Shown one piece after another: positions 35,837-43,883 of a stretch of 64,000 bases of DNA. Each line of letters begins with the position of its first letter. Positions within the stretch are counted from its first letter, which is position 1. Below the pieces are notes generated by a model, which saw nothing but the letters and a program-made list of their open reading frames with translations, did not search any database and was not told the origin of the DNA. Origin of the DNA: an uncultured Acidimicrobiales bacterium (lineage in GTDB: Bacteria > Actinomycetota > Acidimicrobiia > Acidimicrobiales > Aldehydirespiratoraceae); the NCBI GenBank assembly GCA_951812975.1, contig CATOTC010000002.1, positions 62,001 to 126,000 on the forward strand, read 5' to 3'. A program made the translations under genes and the position numbers.

Positions 35837-38395
35837 TCAAAAATCGGTATCGGAGTCTTCGGCGGTTCCCCCTGCGCCACGACGCGCCTCGTACTCTTCT
35901 TGAGTCAGTAGCACTTCTCGAGCCTTGGATCCGGTGGACGGGCCCACGACACCCTGTTGTTCGAGCAGGTCCATGATCCGCCCGGCGCGCGCGAAACCAA
36001 CCCGGAGCTTGCGTTGCAGCATCGAAGTTGAGCCGAGTTGGGTCTGTACCACCAGTTCCATCGCCGCGTCGAGGAGTTCATCGCCGTCATCAGCAGATTC
36101 TGGGCGCGTGGCGGTAACTGAGTCGAGCGGTGGCGTTCCGGTGATCGCGCTGTCTTCATCGAGCGGGGCGACGGAGCTGACGGCCACGGCCGCGGCTGCG
36201 GCCTGAGATGACAGCTCAGGATCTTGCTTCAACTTCTTGGCCTGTTCGCGCCAGTGGCCCACAATGGCGCGCACTTCGGACTCCTCGACCCAACAACCCT
36301 GGATTCGATTCAACGCCGAGGACGAAGTGCCCAGCATCAACAGATCACCGCCACCCACTAGACGCTCTGCACCCGCCTGGTCCAGGATGACTCGCGAATC
36401 GGTCAGGCTTGACACTGCGAAAGCCCAGCGGCTCGGGATGTTGGCCTTGATGACACCGGTGATGACGTTCACCGAGGGGCGCTGCGTGGCGATCACGAGG
36501 TGTATCCCCACGGCTCGGGCCATCTGGGCGATGCGCGCTATCGACTCCTCCACATCGCGGGCGGCCACCATCATCAAGTCGGCGAGTTCGTCGACCACAA
36601 CCAGCACAAAAGGCAAGCGGCTGTAGGTGAGCCGCTCCCCCTTGTCGTCGAGCACTCCGAGGGGAGGCTTCAAGGTGTTGTTGTCGACGGCGGTGTTGTA
36701 GCCGGTTATGTCGCGCACCCCTACGTCTGCGAGAAGGTCGTAACGGCGTTCCATCTCACGCACGGCCCATGCGAGGGCGTTGGCAGCCTTTCGGGGATCG
36801 GTGACGGGTGCGGTGAGCAGGTGAGGGATCTTGTCGTACTGCCCCATCTCAACCCGCTTGGGGTCGACCAGGATCATTCGCACCTGATCGGGGTTCGAGC
36901 GCATGAGAATCGATGAGAGCATCGAGTTCAGACACGACGATTTGCCCGAACCGGTCGCCCCGGCAATGAGCACGTGGGGCATGTCGGCGATGTTGACCAC
37001 CACGTTGTTGCCATTGATGTCACGGCCGATGGCGACCTCAAGGGGGTGGGAGGCCTGTTTCGCTTCCTTCGACGCCAGGATGTCTCCTATCGTGACGATC
37101 TCCCGCTTGTTGTTGGGGACCTCGACCCCGATGGCGCGCCGCCCCGGAATCGGGGCGATGATGCGCACATCGGGAGAAGCCATGGCGTAGGCCATGTCCT
37201 TGCGCAGACTCTCGAACTTGGTGACCTTGACTCCTTCGCCCAGAGTCAACACATACCGTGTGACGGTCGGGCCGACGATCGGCTCGAGCAGACTGGTCTC
37301 CACACCGAACTGGGCGAGCGTGTCCTGCAGCCGCTTGCCGCGCTCGACCACGTCGATCGTGTCGATCTCCTGCTTGTTGCTGCGGGACAGCAGCGACAGG
37401 GACGGCAGCGTCCAAGGGCTCATTTCCAGGGGCAGCTTCTGCTCGGTGACCAGCCCCGGCTCGAGCTTCGGTCTGCGGGTGCGCCGCGGTGGAGGCTGCG
37501 CGGCGGATCCATCGGGGCCGTCGCCGGTCCCCGCCTCGGCGACATCGGCCCGGTTCCCGGTGTCGGCGGGAGGAACCTCCTCTCGGGCGTCCCCAGCAGC
37601 GACCGCACCATCGACGACCGCGCCGAAATCGCCGCCCTCAGAGACATTGACCTTCGTTTGGGACGACTCTGGCGTCTCGGACGACTCGGACGACTCTGGC
37701 GCCCCGCTGGACCCGGGCTTCGAAAGATCGCTGAACAGTGCTTGCACCTGCGCCTTCAACCAGCCCAGAGGGGGCCCGACGATGATCACCAGGCCCCGGC
37801 CCAGTGCCCCCGCGGAACTGCCCGTGAGCACGATCACCCCGACGATGCCCAACAGACCGAGAATCAAGACACTGCCGGTCACCGCGGCCCCAGCATGGAG
37901 CGCACCACCGAGTCCGATCCCCAACACACCGCCCGCAGCACCCCACTCATCGACGGTGTCGCTGATACCGGGGCGGCCTCTCAGCACATGCAGGAGTCCG
38001 CTCAACGACATCAACAGCAGGAGCCCGCCCACCGTGAGACGTGTCGGCCATTCAGACTCGCTGTCGGGGCCGGTGCCGCGGATCAGCGCAACTCCCAGGG
38101 CAACGAGGCCCAGAGGCACGACGAAACGAATCAGACCAACCCCCGCGGCCAGCCCATCGTCGACCACAACGCCGACCGCACCGGCTGCCCCGAACCACAG
38201 ACTGACTGCGCTCAAGAGCCCCGCAAGTATCGCGCCGAGACCCAACAGATCACTTCGGTGGCCCGACAACACACCCCCGACCGAACGACGAGAAACACCC
38301 GACTTCTTGGCGCCGCGCCCCTTCTTGGGGGAGCTGCTCTTGGAGTTCGAGCCGCTCTTGGAGTTCGAGTTCGGGGAGTCTGCTTTGGAAGCCAC
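35837..38395 (-). CDS. ftsK: FtsK/SpoIIIE family DNA translocase
   Basis: The 852-residue protein has an N-terminal membrane part (~50-215, four hydrophobic helices), an acidic Ser/Glu linker, the motor domain with Walker A AGATGSGKSSCLNSML (~470) and Walker B VLVVVDELADLM, IATQRPSVNVITG, and a C-terminal gamma winged helix (MLQRKLRVGFARAGRIMDLLE). FtsK moves chromosome ends through the septum and activates XerCD at dif. Length is typical for actinobacteria. Long opposite-strand frames here are coding shadows. Confidence 0.96.
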   Translation of the reverse strand: MASKADSPNSNSKSGSNSKSSSPKKGRGAKKSGVSRRSVGGVLSGHRSDLLGLGAILAGLLSAVSLWFGAAGAVGVVVDDGLAAGVGLIRFVVPLGLVALGVALIRGTGPDSESEWPTRLTVGGLLLLMSLSGLLHVLRGRPGISDTVDEWGAAGGVLGIGLGGALHAGAAVTGSVLILGLLGIVGVIVLTGSSAGALGRGLVIIVGPPLGWLKAQVQALFSDLSKPGSSGAPESSESSETPESSQTKVNVSEGGDFGAVVDGAVAAGDAREEVPPADTGNRADVAEAGTGDGPDGSAAQPPPRRTRRPKLEPGLVTEQKLPLEMSPWTLPSLSLLSRSNKQEIDTIDVVERGKRLQDTLAQFGVETSLLEPIVGPTVTRYVLTLGEGVKVTKFESLRKDMAYAMASPDVRIIAPIPGRRAIGVEVPNNKREIVTIGDILASKEAKQASHPLEVAIGRDINGNNVVVNIADMPHVLIAGATGSGKSSCLNSMLSSILMRSNPDQVRMILVDPKRVEMGQYDKIPHLLTAPVTDPRKAANALAWAVREMERRYDLLADVGVRDITGYNTAVDNNTLKPPLGVLDDKGERLTYSRLPFVLVVVDELADLMMVAARDVEESIARIAQMARAVGIHLVIATQRPSVNVITGVIKANIPSRWAFAVSSLTDSRVILDQAGAERLVGGGDLLMLGTSSSALNRIQGCWVEESEVRAIVGHWREQAKKLKQDPELSSQAAAAAVAVSSVAPLDEDSAITGTPPLDSVTATRPESADDGDELLDAAMELVVQTQLGSTSMLQRKLRVGFARAGRIMDLLEQQGVVGPSTGSKAREVLLTQEEYEARRGAGGTAEDSDTDF

Positions 38396-38500
38396 GATAC
38401 CGAAACGCTACCAGCGCCCTGCGACAGCGGTATGTACCCCGCTTCCCATGTACGCGACCTCCAACCGTTCGACCGCAACACCCACCAGCACGACCCCAAC

Positions 38501-38568
38501 CAACCCACCGCAACACGAAGCCGCTACCGCCAACCAACCCACCACAACACCAAGCCGCTACCGCCAAC
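38501..38568. repeat. 34-base tandem repeat in the ftsK-rnj gap
   Basis: Two copies of a 34-base unit (starting CAACCCACC, ending CCGCTACCGCCAAC) with two base differences. The rest of the 296-base gap 38396-38691 shows no gene, promoter or hairpin that I can support. Confidence 0.75.
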
Positions 38569-38691
38569 CGGTCGGCCTCCGTACCCGCACCCGCGAACAT
38601 CCAACTAGCCGCCCACCTCGCCGGGTTGCGCGACTCCCGACCAGTCTGTCGCCGGGCCTACTTGCGCAGCTGACTCGAGACAGTCGGGCCC

Positions 38692-40353
38692 TCAGCCCTC
38701 GCGGACTATCGGCACGATCATCGGACGGCGGCGGGTCCGTTCTGCGACGATGCTGCCCGCAGCTCGGCGAACGATCTGCGACAGACGGGCCAGATCATCA
38801 ATGTCATCGTCGAACGCCTTCATCACTGCGGTCTCCACCGCGTCGACCACAGCGGTCTCATGCGCGCGCAGCGCCGGCTGTTCGACCCAGCCGCGCGACA
38901 CCACGTCAGGCCCGACCAGCAATTCGCGCCGTTCGGTGTCCACGTGCACGATCACCGCAACAAAGCCGTCGTCGCCGAGCACTCGGCGGTCACCGAGCAC
39001 CGCGTTGCCGAGATCACCGACAGTGCCATCGACATACAGGTGGTCCCCGCCGACCGATCCGAGGTGTACCAGACCCGAGTCTGACAGTTCCAGCTGATCC
39101 CCGTCCTCGGCCACAACCACATGGTCACGGTCCATCCCCATCTCCAGAGCCAGATCACGATGCGCCACGAGATGGGCGTACTCTCCGTGCACGGGCACGA
39201 AGAAATCGGGAACCGCGACCGAATGGAGGGTCCTGAGCTCCTGCTGTTTGCCGTGTCCGCTGGTGTGGACATCGACGATCCCACTGTGGACCACCCGCGC
39301 TCCGAGGCGGGCGAGCCCATTGCGGACCGCCGCCACCGCCGTCTCGTTTCCCGGGATCGGGTGCGAGGAGAAGATGACCGTGTCGTTGTCGTCGAGCTTC
39401 AGCCAACGACTCTCGCCTCGGGCCATCTGGGTGAGTGCGGCGCGAGGCTCGCCTTGGGATCCGGTGCAGACGACGCAGACTCGCTGGGGGTCGAGTTCGT
39501 CGATGTCTTCGATGTCTCTGATCGCGTGGTCCGGGATGCGGAGAACCCCCACCTCCCGGGCGAGTTTCACATTGCGCCGCATGGAGAGCCCGACGGGCAC
39601 GACGATCCTGTTGGTCATCAACGCGGCGTCGGCCACCTGCTGCAGCCGGTGGATGTGGCTGGCGAACGAAGCGACTATCACACGACGTTGATCGTTGGCT
39701 CGCAGCAGCGCGGTGAGGACGCCGCCGATCTCCTTCTCCGATCGGGATGCACCGGGGCTGTCGGCGTTGGTCGAATCCGCGAGCATCAGTCGGATACCCG
39801 GATCATGGGCGAGCGCGCCGATCCTGGACAGGTCGGTGCGGCGGCCGTCAACGGGCGTCAGATCCAACTTGAAGTCGCTGGAGTGGAGGATCACGCCTTG
39901 ATCGGTGTGGAACGCGGTGATGTTGCCCGATGGGATCGAATGGGTGACGGGCAGGAATTCGCAGTCGAAGGGACCGATCTTGCGGCGGTCACCGTCGCCG
40001 ATGGGGTGAAGCTCGGCTCTCCCCTTCAAGCCTGCCTCGCGGAGCTTGTGCTCAATCATGCCGAGGGTGAAGACCGACCCGTAGACGGGCAGCGACATGT
40101 GCCGCAGAAGGTATGGGAGCGCACCTATGTGGTCTTCATGGGCGTGGGTGGCGATCACCGCCTCGACTCGGTCGGCGTTCTGAATCAGCCAGTCGAGGTC
40201 GGGCAGGACCGCGTCCACTCCGGGCAGGTCGTCGCCGGCGAACATCTGGCCGCAGTCGAGCACCACGACCCGTCCCCGCGTTTCGATGGCCGCGCAGTTG
40301 CGCCCGATCTCGCCCAGGCCACCGAGGAAGGTGATGATTACCGGTTCTGGCAT
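38692..40353 (-). CDS. rnj: Ribonuclease J
   Basis: The 553-residue protein has the metallo-beta-lactamase/beta-CASP fold: VLDCGQMF, the Zn motif HAHEDH (~residues 70-75), SDFKLD, ADSTNA, and SFASHIHRLQQ plus SGHGKQQEL of the beta-CASP domain. The C-terminal domain is present. RNase J degrades and matures mRNA and rRNA (5'-3' exo and endo). ATG 40353 (MPEPVIITFLGGLGEIG) is the family start. It is followed upstream by dapA, an order widespread in actinobacteria. Confidence 0.94.
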   Translation of the reverse strand: MPEPVIITFLGGLGEIGRNCAAIETRGRVVVLDCGQMFAGDDLPGVDAVLPDLDWLIQNADRVEAVIATHAHEDHIGALPYLLRHMSLPVYGSVFTLGMIEHKLREAGLKGRAELHPIGDGDRRKIGPFDCEFLPVTHSIPSGNITAFHTDQGVILHSSDFKLDLTPVDGRRTDLSRIGALAHDPGIRLMLADSTNADSPGASRSEKEIGGVLTALLRANDQRRVIVASFASHIHRLQQVADAALMTNRIVVPVGLSMRRNVKLAREVGVLRIPDHAIRDIEDIDELDPQRVCVVCTGSQGEPRAALTQMARGESRWLKLDDNDTVIFSSHPIPGNETAVAAVRNGLARLGARVVHSGIVDVHTSGHGKQQELRTLHSVAVPDFFVPVHGEYAHLVAHRDLALEMGMDRDHVVVAEDGDQLELSDSGLVHLGSVGGDHLYVDGTVGDLGNAVLGDRRVLGDDGFVAVIVHVDTERRELLVGPDVVSRGWVEQPALRAHETAVVDAVETAVMKAFDDDIDDLARLSQIVRRAAGSIVAERTRRRPMIVPIVREG

Positions 40354-40376
40354 GTCAGGTTCGAGCCAAGTCCATG

Positions 40377-41267
40377 TCAAGACCGTCCGAGCGCCGAAAG
40401 AATCGCCTCGGCGGACTGTTGGAGGCCCTCGGGCTCAGGACCCATCGGCAAACGTGTCGGACCTCCCGGCAGGCCCATCACTCGCAGCATCGCCTTGGCC
40501 GGAACGGGGTTGGGGGCCTCATCGCCCGTCTCGAACTGATAGGACGGGATCAGGCGGCGGTTGATCTCAGCCGCGGTGCGCACATCGCCCGCAAAGAATG
40601 CCTCCAGCATCTGCGACGTCTCGACTCCGACCCAGTGGGTCGCCACGCCGATGGTGCCGACAGCACCGATCGCCAGCAACGGCAGGGTGAGCCCGTCGTC
40701 GCCGCTGTAGACCTCCGTGCCGGGTGGCGACAGCGTCAGCAGCCTTGCCGTCTCGGCGGGGTTCGCGGCGGCATCCTTCACGCCGATGATGTTGGGCACC
40801 GTGTTGAACAGTTCCGCCATCGTCTCGGTGGCGATCTTGCGACCCGTGCGACCGGGGATGTCATACAGCAGGATCGGCAGGTCGGTGGCTTGGGCGCAGG
40901 CACGGAAGTGTTCAATCAACCCTGCTTGACTCGGACGGTTGTAGTACCCCGCCACATGCAACAGTCCAGCTGCCCCGGCCTCGGTGGCGCGTTGGCTCAA
41001 CTCGACCGCTGCTTTGGTGTCGTTGCTTCCCGCGCCTGCCACGACGGGCTTGTCGACGGCCTCCACCACCGCAGCTATCAGATCGATCTGCTCGTCGTGG
41101 GTGAGGGTCGGGCTCTCTCCTGTGGTGCCCGCAATGACCAGACCGTCGCTGCCGCCCTGGGTGGTGAGGTGGCGGGCCAGTTCCTGTGCGCCTTCGAGAT
41201 CCAACGACCCGTCGGAACCGAAGGGTGTGACCATGGCGGTCAGTACCCGCCCAAAGCGTGCTTGCAT
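40377..41267 (-). CDS. dapA: 4-hydroxy-tetrahydrodipicolinate synthase
   Basis: The 296-residue TIM barrel has AGTTGESPTLTHDEQ (~44-58), YYNRPSQAGLIEHF with the catalytic Tyr (~130), LYDIPGRTG, and the Schiff-base Lys in GVKDAA (~165). It condenses pyruvate and aspartate semialdehyde, the first step of lysine/DAP synthesis. ATG 41267 (MQARFGRVLTAMVTPF) matches the family start. A longer frame starts at TTG 41327. dapB lies two genes away. Confidence 0.93.
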   Translation of the reverse strand: MQARFGRVLTAMVTPFGSDGSLDLEGAQELARHLTTQGGSDGLVIAGTTGESPTLTHDEQIDLIAAVVEAVDKPVVAGAGSNDTKAAVELSQRATEAGAAGLLHVAGYYNRPSQAGLIEHFRACAQATDLPILLYDIPGRTGRKIATETMAELFNTVPNIIGVKDAAANPAETARLLTLSPPGTEVYSGDDGLTLPLLAIGAVGTIGVATHWVGVETSQMLEAFFAGDVRTAAEINRRLIPSYQFETGDEAPNPVPAKAMLRVMGLPGGPTRLPMGPEPEGLQQSAEAILSALGRS

Positions 41268-41346
41268 CTTGTTATCGTGCCACGCCGGAGCGTCGATCGG
41301 TTCCCATTTGTGATCTTTCGGTTGCAAACTCCGGTGCGGCCATGGT

Positions 41347-42210
41347 TCACCGGGTCTCGGGCCGGGGCTCTCGCCGCAACTCGCGTTGGCGTCTTCTGAG
41401 GATCAAGCCGTAGACGACGACGGCCCCGGCTGAGAAGAAGAACCACTGGAACGCATACGACAGGTGTGGTCCGTCATCGAGGCCCACTCGGGGCACCGGG
41501 ACTGGCAGTGAAGTGTTCGCATGTTGTGGAGGGTGTTGCTGCTCCAGTTGCACCCAGAGGTCCGCAACCTCGAGGCCGGTCAGTTCAGCGACCCTGTCGA
41601 GGTCGAGCCGATTCAATTCAGTCAGCACCGCGATCTCGTTGGTGCCGATGCTTCCGCCGCCGACGCTGCCGAAGACCCTGCCGGTGACTGTCACCTCGCC
41701 GGCGGGCGCGCTGAGATCGTCGCTCTGCACCCCCGCTGCCCAGAGCCTGGGAACCCAGCCGCGACTGACCACAACGACCGTGCCGTCCGCCAGTTCAAGG
41801 GGGGTGACGAGCCAGTTTCCAGGCTCGGTCTCGTAGGTCCGGTTGGCGACCAGAAACGAATGCTCATCGAGGTACGAGCCGGATGCGACTGTTGGGGTGT
41901 GGTCCGGCGGTGTGGTCGGCGACACCAGCAGCGTTCCGATCTCCTGTGGCTCTGCCTCGAGCGCAGCTCTGATCTCGCTGTTCTGATCCCGCCGTTCCTC
42001 GAGACGGCGCATCTGCCAGAACCCCAGGTTGATCATGACAACGACCATCGCCAGCACGAACAGGTGCGAGAGTATCCAGCGAAACGACAACATCGGGCGT
42101 GCCGACGATACTGCCGGTTCGATCAGCTCCGTTTGCGCCGGGGGTTCCGCCGGCAGAGAGGGTTCCGTTGGCAGAGAGGGCTCCGTCGGCTCAGAGGTCG
42201 AGGAGGGCAT
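41347..42210 (-). CDS. SURF1-family cytochrome oxidase assembly protein
   Basis: The 287-residue protein has the SURF1/Shy1 pattern: a first membrane helix (about residues 45-63) running into NLGFWQMRRLEERRDQN, a periplasmic-type domain with SRGWVP and VTGRV, and a second membrane helix FQWFFFSAGAVVVYGLILRRR near 255-275. SURF1 helps haem insertion into cytochrome c oxidase. An N-terminal extension carries repeats SEPTEPSLPTEPSLPAEPP (18-base DNA units). Its start overlaps the dapB stop by 20 bases. Confidence 0.9.
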   Translation of the reverse strand: MPSSTSEPTEPSLPTEPSLPAEPPAQTELIEPAVSSARPMLSFRWILSHLFVLAMVVVMINLGFWQMRRLEERRDQNSEIRAALEAEPQEIGTLLVSPTTPPDHTPTVASGSYLDEHSFLVANRTYETEPGNWLVTPLELADGTVVVVSRGWVPRLWAAGVQSDDLSAPAGEVTVTGRVFGSVGGGSIGTNEIAVLTELNRLDLDRVAELTGLEVADLWVQLEQQHPPQHANTSLPVPVPRVGLDDGPHLSYAFQWFFFSAGAVVVYGLILRRRQRELRREPRPETR

Positions 42211-42919
42211 CTAGGCCGAGGGTCAACCCCTCGAAGTCGGCAATCCGCTTGCAGCCGAGCAAAACACCAGGCATGAACGAGGTGCGGTCAATGGTGTCAT
42301 GACGGATCGACAGGGTTTGGCCAGTTGTACCCAACAGAACTTCCTGATTGGCAACGACGCCCTGCATCCGCACCGAATGAACCCTTACATCAGCTGCCCC
42401 TCGGCCACCGCGGGCACCGGGAAGCACTTCGTGTCGAGTCGGGTCGTCTGCCCAGTCGGCCGAGGCCGCGGCGATCCGCTCGGCGGTGTGGACCGCCGTG
42501 CCCGACGGCGCGTCCACTTTGGCGTCATGGTGGTATTCGATCACCTCGGCTGTTGAGAAATGCGGCGCTGCCAACTCGGCGAAACGCATCATCAGCACTG
42601 CCCCGACAGCGAAGTTCGGTGCTATCAGGCAGTTGCTCGTAGTGAACACTTCAGCGAACCTCGACAAGTCCTCCTCGGAGAATCCGGTGGTTCCGACCAC
42701 GGCATGGATCCCGTGGGCTGCAAGAAACTCGAGCGTTCGGCAGGCTGCTGGGGCGACCGTGAAATCAACGGCTACGTCGCATTCCGTGTCCACGAGCACC
42801 TCGAGTGAATCTTCGATGTCTATGGCCGCGGCCAACTCAAGCTGCGGATCAGCTTCGACCGCGCTGCATACGGCTTGGCCCATGCGCCCTGCGGCACCGA
42901 CCACTCCGACTCGGATCAT
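42191..42919 (-). CDS. dapB: 4-hydroxy-tetrahydrodipicolinate reductase
   Basis: The 242-residue protein has the NAD(P)-binding GVVGAAGRMGQAV (4-16), VDFTVAPA (~77), GTTGF, PNFAVGAVLMMR and the catalytic and binding motif YHHDAKVDAPSGTA. It carries out the second DAP-specific step, next to dapA. ATG 42919 is the family start. It lies 8 bases from the rhomboid-like gene and overlaps the SURF1 gene. Confidence 0.95.
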   Translation of the reverse strand: MIRVGVVGAAGRMGQAVCSAVEADPQLELAAAIDIEDSLEVLVDTECDVAVDFTVAPAACRTLEFLAAHGIHAVVGTTGFSEEDLSRFAEVFTTSNCLIAPNFAVGAVLMMRFAELAAPHFSTAEVIEYHHDAKVDAPSGTAVHTAERIAAASADWADDPTRHEVLPGARGGRGAADVRVHSVRMQGVVANQEVLLGTTGQTLSIRHDTIDRTSFMPGVLLGCKRIADFEGLTLGLDALLDL

Positions 42920-42927
42920 GGGCGAAC

Positions 42928-43836
42928 TCAACTTCGGTCCCGCCTGTCACGCAGACGCTTTGAGAGGTCTTCGAGCGTGCGGCGCTCAGCTTCGGTCAGA
43001 CTCTCCAAGCCATGCTCACCCATCTTGTCGAGCAGTGCATCGATCCGTGCCTGAGCCGCGACGTCGGCTGGGGGTGCCGGTGGAGGCGGTGGGACCGATG
43101 AGAGGTGGGTGCTGCGGGGTTGGGGCCGTCTGTGTTGGGGACGCGGCGGACGGCGGTGCGGATGGCCGGCGAGTCTGGCGGGCAGCGGAAACTTGGGCAG
43201 CCACTCGTGTTGTTCGGCGTGGCCGAGGGCACGCAGCATCAGCGGCGCGAGGAGGGACATGGTCACGGTGAGGACCAGTTCGTAGCCTCTCTGGTTGCTG
43301 ATGGCTTGCAGCATCGCCATCCCGACGATGATCCAGGCGAGGGCCCAGGCTGGGATTCCCGGCCAGAAGCGGGCGCTGGAGTAGTGGGTTGCGAACGCGA
43401 TCAGCACGCCGAGTTCCACGTAGCGGAGCCCGTAGACGAACCCGTGGACGTCGGTGAATTCGAGCGCAGTCATGACCAGCGCAGGCACAACGGTCAGCAC
43501 CAGCAGGAAGAACGTGAAGCGCTTCCGACCCATGAGTGCCTCGAGTTGTGATCCCAACATCCAGAACACCGCGACGAGCAGCAGCGTCCACAGCGAAGGT
43601 TCGGTCGGAATCGGCCAGGTGACCAGTCTCCAGACCTCACCTCCGCCCACGCTCCCCCACGAGGTCCCCGAGTTGAGTAGGAGTCTTGTGGTTATCGGCC
43701 GGCTGAAGCCCTCGAAGGCCCAGACGAACATGTAGGCCACGCTCATCGCCGAAACGATGACCGTGGTAGTTACGGCGAGTTGGCCGACCCGGAACCACGG
43801 ATCGTCGCTCTCGCCGAAATTACGGAACGGCTGCAT
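42928..43836 (-). CDS. Rhomboid-like membrane protein, probably without protease activity
   Basis: The 302-residue protein has about six membrane helices with rhomboid-like GEVWRLVTWPIPTEPSLWTLLLVAVFW (typically WR.lT..f.H). The GxSG nucleophile and the last-helix His of rhomboid proteases are not seen, so it is probably a pseudoprotease. The cytosolic C-terminus is Pro-rich and ends with IDALLDKMGEHGLESLTEAERRTLEDLSKRL, a short helical domain found at the end of many rhomboid-like proteins. It lies between dapB and pnp. Confidence 0.8.
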   Translation of the reverse strand: MQPFRNFGESDDPWFRVGQLAVTTTVIVSAMSVAYMFVWAFEGFSRPITTRLLLNSGTSWGSVGGGEVWRLVTWPIPTEPSLWTLLLVAVFWMLGSQLEALMGRKRFTFFLLVLTVVPALVMTALEFTDVHGFVYGLRYVELGVLIAFATHYSSARFWPGIPAWALAWIIVGMAMLQAISNQRGYELVLTVTMSLLAPLMLRALGHAEQHEWLPKFPLPARLAGHPHRRPPRPQHRRPQPRSTHLSSVPPPPPAPPADVAAQARIDALLDKMGEHGLESLTEAERRTLEDLSKRLRDRRDRS

Positions 43837-43883
43837 ACCTCTACAACAGTACAGCCGCCGGGACCCGCGGGTGCACCAGGTTT

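Noticed and set aside
36974-39236. Very long plus-strand frames opposite ftsK and rnj (544 and 680 codons)
   Set aside because: The opposite strand encodes clear FtsK and RNase J. These frames have no Shine-Dalgarno site or family sequence and come from GC-rich third codon positions.
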